Part shown: in pieces, positions 8,240-13,797 of the stretch
How positions within the stretch are numbered: position 1 is the stretch's first letter
Layout of the letters: the number at the start of each line of letters is the position of its first letter
From: an uncultured Bacteroidales bacterium
Lineage (GTDB): Bacteria; Bacteroidota; Bacteroidia; Bacteroidales; Paludibacteraceae
Direction: 5' to 3'
Assembly: GCA_902798015.1 (NCBI GenBank)
Contig: CADBVL010000003.1
Location: forward strand, 1-42,842
DNA: 42,842 nt
Program-made: the position numbers and the translations under genes
The notes under the pieces: model-generated
What the model was told of the DNA's origin: nothing
The model's database searches: none
What the model saw: only the letters and a program-made list of their open reading frames with translations

Positions 8240-9136
8240 TTACTCCAGATCAATGTGCTCCGCCTGAACAGGCGAAGAAAGGAAATTAGATGCGGATTGC
8301 GAGAAGCGGTCCGCATTTTCTGTAGTCAGATAGGAGCATGTCCCGTTGGTGGAGAGTTGGTCGCGGTACTCGGGGTGACGATGCAGATAATCCGCAAGCG
8401 ATTTGGCTTCGAGTTCGCCTTGTGCGATAGTTGTCACCTTTGGTGAATTCACCGGAAGCGGGAATTCCGATTCGTCCAACTCATGACGGAACTCGAGCCA
8501 GTTGTCGATCCGCTCTTTCATCAGCGGATAGTGGGTACAACCGAGCACGAGGGTGTCAATCTGCGGATCTTTGGCGAGTATCTCACGCAGGTACTTTCCG
8601 ATGAAATACTTGGCGCCGGGTCCGTTGTGTTCGCCGGCCTCGATAAGCGGCACCCAGAGCGGGCAGGCTTGCTGGGTGACAACCAGCCTACCTCCGTCTC
8701 CTCCCTGAAGGGAAGAGAGTTTTTCTAGTTCCAGCACATAACTCTCGGAACTGACCGTGGCAGGTGTGGCAAGAATGCCGACATGTCCGGTTTTGGTGAT
8801 AGCCGGCACCGCTTCTACCGTCGGACGAATAACGCCGAGGACATTGACAAGCCTACCCCGCCCCTCTCTAAAAGGAGGGAGATCGTTTTGTTGGATCGTT
8901 CGGAGGGCTTTGGCAGAGGCGGTGTTACAAGCGAGAATAATCAGGGCGCAGTCTTGCTCGATGAGGTATTTGACTGCTTGCAAGGTATAGCGATAAATGA
9001 CATCGAAAGAGTGCGTGCCATAGGGTGCGCGCGCATTGTCTCCTAAGTACAGATAATCGTACTGAGGCAACTCTTTGCGGATTGCATCGAGGATGGTCAA
9101 TCCGCCATAACCGCTGTCAAAAACACCTATTTTCAA
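8240..9136 (-). CDS. murI: Glutamate racemase
   Basis: A 299-residue enzyme that converts L-glutamate to D-glutamate for peptidoglycan. Visible motifs: 'IGVFDSGYGGLTIL' at the start, 'GDNARAPYG' (residues 32-40), catalytic Cys70 in 'ILACNTASA' and catalytic Cys200 in 'LVLGCTHYPL', so both proton-transfer cysteines are intact. The start is TTG at 9136; the frame extends upstream with no start codon compatible with the promoter at 9158-9189. Two loop segments, residues 86-96 ('LPPFREGRGRL') and 140-151 ('LSSLQGGDGGRL'), are encoded by copies of a dispersed palindromic repeat found elsewhere between genes, so repeats have entered the gene in frame. In related Bacteroidales murI usually follows the Skp genes; here it is separate. 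Confidence 0.95.
   Translation of the reverse strand: MKIGVFDSGYGGLTILDAIRKELPQYDYLYLGDNARAPYGTHSFDVIYRYTLQAVKYLIEQDCALIILACNTASAKALRTIQQNDLPPFREGRGRLVNVLGVIRPTVEAVPAITKTGHVGILATPATVSSESYVLELEKLSSLQGGDGGRLVVTQQACPLWVPLIEAGEHNGPGAKYFIGKYLREILAKDPQIDTLVLGCTHYPLMKERIDNWLEFRHELDESEFPLPVNSPKVTTIAQGELEAKSLADYLHRHPEYRDQLSTNGTCSYLTTENADRFSQSASNFLSSPVQAEHIDLE
8685..8719 (+). repeat. REP-like palindromic repeat inside murI (copy a)
   Basis: Begins AGCCTACCTCCG and contains the near-palindrome CTCCCTGAAGGGAAG. It matches the intergenic copies at 13749-13781, 37058-37090 and 41390-41422 and is read in frame as murI residues 140-151. Confidence 0.75.
8850..8881 (+). repeat. REP-like palindromic repeat inside murI (copy b)
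   Basis: Begins AGCCTACCCCGCCCC and contains CTCTCTAAAAGGAGGGAG. Same family and orientation as the copy at 8685. It encodes murI residues 86-96, a surface-loop position just before the conserved 'VLGVIRPT'. Confidence 0.78.
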
Positions 9137-9157
9137 TTTCCGTTTGATTTTGCGGTG

Positions 9158-9189
9158 CAAAATTACTGCTTTTTTCGCAAATACGCAAA
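9158..9189 (-). promoter_or_regulatory. Bacteroidetes-type promoter for murI
   Basis: On the minus strand TTTGCG (9189-9184) and TAATTTTG (9165-9158), followed by CACCGCAAAAT, which forms a 7-bp inverted repeat with the -7 region. The leader to the TTG start is about 15-20 bases. It is back-to-back with the plus-strand promoter at 9195. Confidence 0.83.
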
Positions 9190-9194
9190 TTTTT

Positions 9195-9226
9195 CTTGCA
9201 TATTTCAAAAAAATGTTGTACCTTTG
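9195..9226 (+). promoter_or_regulatory. Bacteroidetes-type promoter for the BRO-N gene
   Basis: CTTGCA at 9195-9200 and TACCTTTG at 9219-9226. The -7 element is embedded in a perfect inverted repeat, CCTTTGC-ACTC-GCAAAGG (9221-9238), that spans the expected start point and ends 10 bases before the ATG. It could be an operator for self-regulation. Confidence 0.8.
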
Positions 9227-9247
9227 CACTCGCAAAGGTTAGTAACC

Positions 9248-10129
9248 ATGAATGATAATTTAGCGATACAGCTATTTGAGGGGAAGCGTGTCCGCATTGT
9301 ATGGGATGCAGAGCAAGAAAAGTACTATTTCTCGGTCGTAGATATAGTACAGGTGTTAACGGATAGTGCAGACTATCAAACCGCTCGAAAGTACTGGAAA
9401 GTGCTTAAAGGCAGATTGATCAAGGAAGGAAATGAAACGGTAACAAATTGTTACCAGTTGAAATTGCCTGCTGCTGATGGGAAGAAACGTATGACGGATA
9501 TGGCTGATTTACAGGGTATTTTCCGTCTCATACAATCTATTCCCTCAAAGAAAGCCGAGCCGGTCAAACAGTGGTTAGCTCAGTTGGGTGAGCAACGAAT
9601 TGACCAGATTATCGATCCGGAACTGACCTTCCAAATGGCTGTAGAGGACTATCGTCGTCAAGGTTATTCCGACAAGTGGATTAACGAAAGGATGCGCTCT
9701 ATTGAGATGCGCAAAGAGTTGACGGACGAGTGGCATCGCGCAGGAATACACGAGCAGAAAGATTTTGCCATTCTGACGAATGTTCTTACGCAAGCCTGGA
9801 GCGGAATGACCACAGGTGAATACAAACGCCATAAGGGCTTAACCAAAGAGAATCTGCGCGATAATATGACGAATATAGAACTGGCGCTGAACACGCTTGC
9901 AGAAGTAACCGCCACAGAAATTTCTCGTCAACGCAATCCGAAAGGCATGGCGCAAAGTCGCCAAACAGCCAAAGAAGGAGGTGAAGTTGCGCGAAATGCT
10001 CGCGAGGATATTGAGAATCGTTTAGGTTATTCCGTCATATCTTCAGAACGTGCTTCGGATCACATCCGTCCCGTTGAAGAGGGCAAAGCTGAAGAATTGC
10101 CATTCGAAGGCGAAGATAAAAAGAAATGA
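9248..10129 (+). CDS. BRO-N domain protein (prophage antirepressor-like)
   Basis: A 293-residue protein starting at the ATG after the promoter. Residues about 1-100 match the BRO-N fold: 'LFEGKRVRIVWDAEQEKYYF' then 'SVVDIVQVLTDSADYQTARK', 'YWKVLKGRL' and 'TDMADLQGIFRLIQSIPS'. The second half (about 120-250) is a charged helical domain with 'YRRQGYSDKWINERMRSIE', 'ELTDEWHRAG' and 'LTKENLRDNMTNIELALN', typical of Bacteroidales members. BRO-N proteins are DNA-binding antirepressors in phages, but many chromosomal copies exist and the role here is unknown. The codons for 'NETVTNCYQLK' contain a perfect palindrome, and a 36-base copy of this stretch supplies the gene's TGA stop. Opens an accessory island between murI and dnaN. 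Confidence 0.85.
   Translation: MNDNLAIQLFEGKRVRIVWDAEQEKYYFSVVDIVQVLTDSADYQTARKYWKVLKGRLIKEGNETVTNCYQLKLPAADGKKRMTDMADLQGIFRLIQSIPSKKAEPVKQWLAQLGEQRIDQIIDPELTFQMAVEDYRRQGYSDKWINERMRSIEMRKELTDEWHRAGIHEQKDFAILTNVLTQAWSGMTTGEYKRHKGLTKENLRDNMTNIELALNTLAEVTATEISRQRNPKGMAQSRQTAKEGGEVARNAREDIENRLGYSVISSERASDHIRPVEEGKAEELPFEGEDKKK
9429..9464 (+). repeat. 36-bp repeat with palindrome, copy 1 (inside BRO-N gene)
   Basis: Contains GGTAACAA-A-TTGTTACC, an 8-bp perfect inverted repeat around one base. Identical at 35 of 36 positions to 10123-10158. Confidence 0.92.
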
Positions 10130-10158
10130 AACGGTGACAAATTGTTACCAGTTGAAAT
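10123..10158 (+). repeat. 36-bp repeat with palindrome, copy 2 (at BRO-N stop)
   Basis: Second copy of 9429-9464 with one change (GGTGACAA in the left arm). It includes the TGA stop of the BRO-N gene at 10127-10129. Similarity fades on both sides, so it is a short duplication and not the remnant of a whole second gene. Confidence 0.92.
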
Positions 10159-10165
10159 AACCTCC

Positions 10166-10229
10166 GCTTGTAGGCAACAAGCCGTCGCTTGCCGACGTTA
10201 AACAGCAAGGACAAGCGCAAGTGTGCGCT
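10166..10229. other. Three consecutive hairpins downstream of BRO-N gene
   Basis: GCTTGT/ACAAGC (10166-10171 with 10177-10182), CGTCG/CGACG (10183-10187 with 10193-10197) and AGCGCA/TGCGCT (10214-10219 with 10224-10229) follow one another. None has a T-run. Together with the rod at 10260-10388 they make the 324-base gene-free stretch 10130-10453 unusually structured. Confidence 0.7.
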
Positions 10230-10259
10230 ATATAGAAAAATAAAGCATTAAGCTAAAAC

Positions 10260-10388
10260 TTGGGAACTCGAAAACTGGACACTTTTGAGATTTCAAAACC
10301 AAGGACAAGGCTTTGCTCACGTGTATGCGTGAGTCTTGTTCTGTAGATATTTGGTTTTGAAAGGTAGTCCAGAATCCTCGAGTCCCAA
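10260..10388. ncRNA. Candidate structured RNA (long interrupted hairpin)
   Basis: A 129-base segment folds into one rod. P1 pairs 10260-10271 with 10378-10388 (11 bp, A10265 bulged). P2 pairs CTGGAC (10275-10280) with GTCCAG (10367-10372). After an asymmetric internal loop (10 bases on the 5' side, 4 on the 3' side), P3 pairs TTTCAAAACCAA (10291-10302) with 10351-10362, 12 perfect pairs. P4 pairs GGACAAG (10303-10309) with CTTGTTC (10335-10341). P5 pairs GCTCACG (10315-10321) with CGTGAGT (10328-10334), closing a TGTATG loop. An alternative hairpin TTTTGA-GATT-TCAAAA (10283-10298) would compete with P3. No protein frame explains it and no standard promoter precedes it, so it could lie in the 3' UTR of the BRO-N mRNA or the leader of the lipoprotein gene. 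Orientation and function are unknown; a 6S-like RNA or attenuator are possible. Confidence 0.6.
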
Positions 10389-10453
10389 ATTGAAGCTAAC
10401 AAGCCTCACGTTTTTCGTGTATGTATTAAGTATTAACTCAAAATATTATTTAT

Positions 10454-11371
10454 ATGAAAACTAAGTATTTTGTATTAGCAGTTTTGTGCTGCACAATGTT
10501 TGGCGCTTGCCAAAACAATGATCCAAACAAAGGGGGTAATGAGATTATAAATCAATTGGAAGGTTTTGTTGATGGTTTAGGCAAAATCGTGGACACTCAA
10601 AACCTCGACGACGGCTCAGTAGTAATGAAAGATAACAAAGGTAATACGATTACTAAAGATAAAGACAATAATGTTGTTATTGTAAGCCAACAAGGTGACT
10701 CAACTTACATTGACAATTCTATTAAAGAAGATGAATCGGCACCCAAGGATAAATGGTATCATTCCACATGGAAGGGTAGCAAATGCTCATTCGCAGAACT
10801 GCATTCTGATTGGAAAAAGGATGCTATACTTTGGATGCAACAGTTGGGATTTGATTTTCAAACCTCTTTTTGTGATATAGATTCTACTACAATATATAAA
10901 GATTCTGTTGTATATATTAATTTGCATTTCAATACTACCACTTGTTCTTGGCAGAATGTTGATACACTCAAAGAGATAACTCAAACAGGAGTTTATACAT
11001 TCAAAAAATTCCATTTTACCGAGCAGCAAGTTAATGGTTACAAACTTAAAATTATAGAGAAGAATGCTTATTTGTATGCTTATTTGTTTGATCAGAATGA
11101 GCTTGTAATACGACCCATCCCTATTGACAAAGATAGTACGGTTAGTTTATACTATAATTACAAGATGACCGATAAAACAGAAACAATACTAGAAACAGGT
11201 GTCAATACTACATTTTATAATTATCGTCGTTTAAATGACACGCAGATTGCTATATCAAACAACTCTTCTTTGTATCTATTGAAAGAAGAAAACAACTCAT
11301 ATAGGCCCCGAATGGAGATATACAAAGACGGTAAGGATCAAAATATCTCTCTTGAGTTAATTTCTTTATAA
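10454..11371 (+). CDS. Putative lipoprotein, unknown function
   Basis: A 305-residue protein with a lipoprotein signal peptide: 'MKTKYFVLAVLCCTMFGAC', lipobox FGAC with the lipidated Cys at residue 19. A low-complexity Asn/Asp/Lys-rich segment follows (about 20-95, including 'GSVVMKDNKGNTITKDKDNN', like a tether), then a folded domain from about residue 100 beginning 'DKWYHSTWKGSKCSF' with alternating strand-like segments. I do not recognise the family. The base composition is clearly AT-richer than the neighbouring housekeeping genes, which suggests acquisition by transfer. The only transcription signals upstream are the structured segment and the BRO-N promoter. The next gene starts 21 bases after its stop. 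Confidence 0.85.
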   Translation: MKTKYFVLAVLCCTMFGACQNNDPNKGGNEIINQLEGFVDGLGKIVDTQNLDDGSVVMKDNKGNTITKDKDNNVVIVSQQGDSTYIDNSIKEDESAPKDKWYHSTWKGSKCSFAELHSDWKKDAILWMQQLGFDFQTSFCDIDSTTIYKDSVVYINLHFNTTTCSWQNVDTLKEITQTGVYTFKKFHFTEQQVNGYKLKIIEKNAYLYAYLFDQNELVIRPIPIDKDSTVSLYYNYKMTDKTETILETGVNTTFYNYRRLNDTQIAISNNSSLYLLKEENNSYRPRMEIYKDGKDQNISLELISL

Positions 11372-11392
11372 CTAAACTAAAAAAAGAATACT

Positions 11393-11749
11393 ATGGTAAC
11401 AGAATTGGTAATTGGTATTGTTGCTAGCCTGATTGCCAGTATAATTATATGCCTATACAAGCGTATGAAGAAACAGTCCGTCAAGGAATTGATGAAACAA
11501 CTGGTGAACCCGAACTTGACAAAGAAAGAGTGCCGGATGATTCTTCAAAAGATGAACCTGAAATTAGGCATGGCCATCAAATCCGAATATATTCAGAACT
11601 TTGTACCGGGTGAAACAAAGATTGAAAGTCTATTTTTAGATATTTGCATTAAGAACAGCATTGAGCCGATCAAAGAAATTTGCATTAAAATTTTAGGCTA
11701 TGATAGCCCTACGATAAGGGATAAATATTACAACCACAAGACCAGTTAA
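11393..11749 (+). CDS. Small single-pass membrane protein, unknown function
   Basis: A 118-residue protein. Residues about 4-24 ('LVIGIVASLIASIIICLYKR') form a transmembrane helix ending in a basic cluster, so the C-terminal ~90 residues should be cytoplasmic. That domain is helical and basic ('KELMKQLVNPNLTKKECRM', 'IKNSIEPIKEICIKILGYD'). No recognised family. Start ATG follows an A-rich stretch, normal for Bacteroidetes. Same low-GC composition and orientation as the lipoprotein 21 bases upstream, so the two probably form a unit. Confidence 0.75.
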   Translation: MVTELVIGIVASLIASIIICLYKRMKKQSVKELMKQLVNPNLTKKECRMILQKMNLKLGMAIKSEYIQNFVPGETKIESLFLDICIKNSIEPIKEICIKILGYDSPTIRDKYYNHKTS

Positions 11750-11823
11750 ATTGTTCCCAACATTTTGTAATTTAGCAGTCGAAAACCAAATATTATTACA
11801 GACAAAGAGGTGAAATAAGAAGC

Positions 11824-11840
11824 GGGCGATAGAATCGCCC
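11824..11840. terminator. Hairpin between convergent island genes
   Basis: GGGCGAT-AGA-ATCGCCC, a perfect 7-bp stem followed by TATTAATAG. A second GC-rich hairpin, GCGGCG (11860-11865) with CGCCGC (11876-11881), lies between it and the minus-strand stop at 11890. Neither has a strong T-run; terminator function for either strand is likely but not certain. Confidence 0.55.
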
Positions 11841-11889
11841 TATTAATAGACGGAGACAGGCGGCGGCAGAAATGTCGCCGCTTGTTGTA

Positions 11890-12219
11890 TTACAATTGTT
11901 GACGGTAGGCGGCGATGACGAAGCCGCGGAGGGTTTTGTAGTGTTTGGCACGGCTGTCAGAGAGTGAGGTATGCCATTTTTGGAGCCACTCGTCGTGCTT
12001 AACGGGATCACGAAGATCGGCGTCAGCTAACCGGACAGCCTGTGTGTGCAGGTTGCAAGACGCTACCTGCTTGTCGGTTATGGTTGATGGGTCCTTGTGC
12101 ATAGGATAGTGGGACATCACTGTCTCCCCGTACCGGTTGGTAAGATAAAAACGGCTTCCATTAGGCGGCGGTGTGCCGGTGTATTTTTCATACTTTTTAT
12201 TTAGCTTTACTCTTGCCAT
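11890..12219 (-). CDS. Small basic protein, unknown function
   Basis: A 109-residue protein beginning 'MARVKLNKKYEKYTGTPPPN' followed by 'GSRFYLTNRYGETVMSHYP'. This opening resembles a group of small Bacteroidales proteins, often near mobile or phage-related genes, that start 'MARVKLN' and contain a '...G(D)xxF...G..V.S..P' pattern; that comparison is from memory. The remainder is charged and rich in His, Lys and Asp with no metal or catalytic motif recognised. It is the only minus-strand gene in the island and is transcribed from 12356-12387 with a leader of about 130 bases that contains the 11-bp repeat array. Confidence 0.7.
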   Translation of the reverse strand: MARVKLNKKYEKYTGTPPPNGSRFYLTNRYGETVMSHYPMHKDPSTITDKQVASCNLHTQAVRLADADLRDPVKHDEWLQKWHTSLSDSRAKHYKTLRGFVIAAYRQQL

Positions 12220-12244
12220 ATTGATTGTTGTTTAGATAGGCATT

Positions 12245-12310
12245 GCCTCTGATTCGCCCTTCATTTGCCCCTGATCCGTTTGCGTGTCGTTTGCGTGTCG
12301 TTGGCGTGTT
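12245..12310. repeat. Array of six 11-bp units
   Basis: Six contiguous units of exactly 11 bases, each starting with G: GCCTCTGATTC, GCCCTTCATTT, GCCCCTGATCC, GTTTGCGTGTC, GTTTGCGTGTC, GTTGGCGTGTT. The lead-in TAGGCATTGCCTCTGA (12237-12252) is identical to that of the array at 35399-35453. The array lies in the leader of the minus-strand 109-aa gene and 124 bases upstream of the dnaN promoter. Confidence 0.85.
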
Positions 12311-12355
12311 TTGGATATATAAGAGCTCAGAAAGGATTATTTTTAAAAGCGGATA

Positions 12356-12387
12356 CAAAGGTACAACTTTTTTCTTATATTTGCAAA
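12356..12387 (-). promoter_or_regulatory. Bacteroidetes-type promoter for the 109-aa gene
   Basis: On the minus strand TTTGCAA (12387-12381) and TACCTTTG (12363-12356). The A-rich spacer matches the other promoters of the window. Confidence 0.8.
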
Positions 12388-12433
12388 ATTATTCGTTCAA
12401 AAGTGCGTATTTTTGTAAAAATATGGCATAAAA

Positions 12434-12465
12434 TTTGCACAATTCAAAAAAAAGTTGTACTTTTG
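12434..12465 (+). promoter_or_regulatory. Bacteroidetes-type promoter for dnaN
   Basis: TTTGCA at 12434-12439 and TACTTTTG at 12458-12465. The transcript would have an unusually long leader of about 145 bases. The 399 bases between 12219 and 12619 otherwise hold the 11-bp array, the opposing promoter and leader hairpins. Confidence 0.86.
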
Positions 12466-12548
12466 CACGCTAAAATGCGCGTGCAGAGGGTGCGCATGCA
12501 CGAAATGCGCTGCGCGCGTGAGGGTAAAAGCGCCGATTATTAATCGGC
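12464..12548 (+). promoter_or_regulatory. Structured 5' leader of dnaN
   Basis: TGCACGC (12464-12470) can pair with GCGTGCA (12479-12485), and the same CGTGCA can instead pair with TGCACG (12497-12502), so two folds exclude one another. A separate hairpin GCCGAT-TATTA-ATCGGC (12532-12548) follows. No T-run. A role in controlling clamp synthesis is conjecture. Confidence 0.45.
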
Positions 12549-12618
12549 ACAACGAACAAAGCAAAACCGGAGAAACAACAAAACAAACCGAACAAAATAA
12601 TTAAAAAAATATACGTAT

Positions 12619-13743
12619 ATGAAATTCAATGTTTCGAGTTCTAAACTCTTTTCTCAACTGCAGGCTGTAAGCCGCGTGATTAACAGTAAGAATGCGCTGC
12701 CGATCTTGGACGACGTACTGTTCGACCTCGTGGGCAATGAGTTACGTTTGACCGCATCGGACGGCGAGACGACTATCCGCACGAGCATCGAGGTGGATGG
12801 CGCCGAAGGTTCGGGTAAAGTGGCGTCCGCAGCCAAGTTGCTGTTGGAGACGCTGAAGGAGTTCAGCGAGCAACCGCTGGCTTTCACCATTGACGAGAAT
12901 AACTTCGCTGTGAACATGGTCAGCCAGAACGGTACCTACTCTTTTGTAGGCGTTAACGGCAACGAGTATCCTGAGATGCCGACTGCAGAGAACGATGCAC
13001 AGACCCTGGCTTTGCCGGCAAACGTGCTTCAGAGCGCGATCGAGAAGACCATCTTCTGTACGGCTGACGATGACTTGCGTCCTGTGATGAACGGTATCTT
13101 CTTCGATATCGCAGCCGACAAAGTGACGATGGTAGCTACCGATGCACACCGCTTGGTTCGCTACACGAACGCAGGTGTTCAGGCAGGCGTAGCTGCCAGC
13201 TTCATTCTTCCGAAGAAACCGGCAGGTCTGTTGAAGAACCTGTTGGCAAAAGAGGAGAGTGACGTCAAAGTGACCTTCGGCGCAAAGAACGCCCGTTTTG
13301 AGTTCGGCAGCACGATCATCGTTTGCCGTCAGATCGAGGGCCGTTTCCCGAACTATAACGCTGTCATCCCGCAGGGTAACAACAACATCGTGACGGTTGA
13401 TCGTCAGACGATCATCAATGCCTGCAAGCGCGTGGCTGTCTTCGCTAACAACGGCACGGCACAACTGCGTCTGGCATTGAGCGAGAACAGCATCAAGATC
13501 TCTGCGCAGGACATCGATTTCTCGACGAGTGCAGAAGAGACTATCTCTTGCGACTACAACGGCACGCCGATGGCTATCGGTTTCAAAGCACCGTTCCTGA
13601 TCGACCTGCTCAGTTCGATCGAGAGCGCCGAGGTACAACTCAAGCTCGCTGACCCCGCTCGCGCAGGTCTGATCCTGCCGGTAGAGAACGAGGCGAATGA
13701 AGATATCGTCATGTTGCTCATGCCGATGTTGCTGAACGATTAA
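12619..13743 (+). CDS. dnaN: DNA polymerase III beta subunit (sliding clamp)
   Basis: A 374-residue protein of the usual clamp length with three similar domains. Recognisable are the N-terminal 'MKFNVSSSKLFSQLQAVSRV' and 'ALPILDDVLFDLVGNELRLT', the second-domain 'TADDDLRPVMNGIFFDIAAD' and 'MVATDAHRLVRY', and the C-terminal 'LLMPMLLND', which corresponds to the hydrophobic-cleft tail (usually 'IMPM/VMPM'). It forms the ring that tethers DNA polymerase III and recruits repair proteins. dnaA and recF are not adjacent, as is common in Bacteroidetes. Its own promoter lies at 12434-12465; a REP-like palindrome separates it from the DUF4954 gene. Confidence 0.97.
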   Translation: MKFNVSSSKLFSQLQAVSRVINSKNALPILDDVLFDLVGNELRLTASDGETTIRTSIEVDGAEGSGKVASAAKLLLETLKEFSEQPLAFTIDENNFAVNMVSQNGTYSFVGVNGNEYPEMPTAENDAQTLALPANVLQSAIEKTIFCTADDDLRPVMNGIFFDIAADKVTMVATDAHRLVRYTNAGVQAGVAASFILPKKPAGLLKNLLAKEESDVKVTFGAKNARFEFGSTIIVCRQIEGRFPNYNAVIPQGNNNIVTVDRQTIINACKRVAVFANNGTAQLRLALSENSIKISAQDIDFSTSAEETISCDYNGTPMAIGFKAPFLIDLLSSIESAEVQLKLADPARAGLILPVENEANEDIVMLLMPMLLND

Positions 13744-13748
13744 TTAGA

Positions 13749-13781
13749 AGCCTAACCCCAACCCTTCCCTCAAGGGAAGGG
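13749..13781 (+). repeat. REP-like palindromic repeat (copy c)
   Basis: AGCCTAACCCC followed by the perfect palindrome CCCTTCCCT-CA-AGGGAAGGG (13762-13781), ending 17 bases before the next start codon. Could also act as a transcription brake between dnaN and DUF4954. Confidence 0.8.
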
Positions 13782-13797
13782 AGATATTTTCAGACAT

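Noticed and set aside
10123..10158. Remnant of a second, decayed BRO-N gene
   Set aside because: Similarity is limited to 36 bases and drops to chance level on both sides.
10260..10388. Retron msr-msd RNA
   Set aside because: No reverse transcriptase gene is present on either side.
12243..12543. Two overlapping plus-strand ORFs of 62 and 92 residues upstream of dnaN
   Set aside because: They run through the 11-bp array, two promoters and the dnaN leader and have no protein-like features.
13749..13781. Standard rho-independent terminator of dnaN
   Set aside because: The palindrome belongs to a dispersed repeat family, its loop is only two bases and there is no T-run; a braking effect is still possible.
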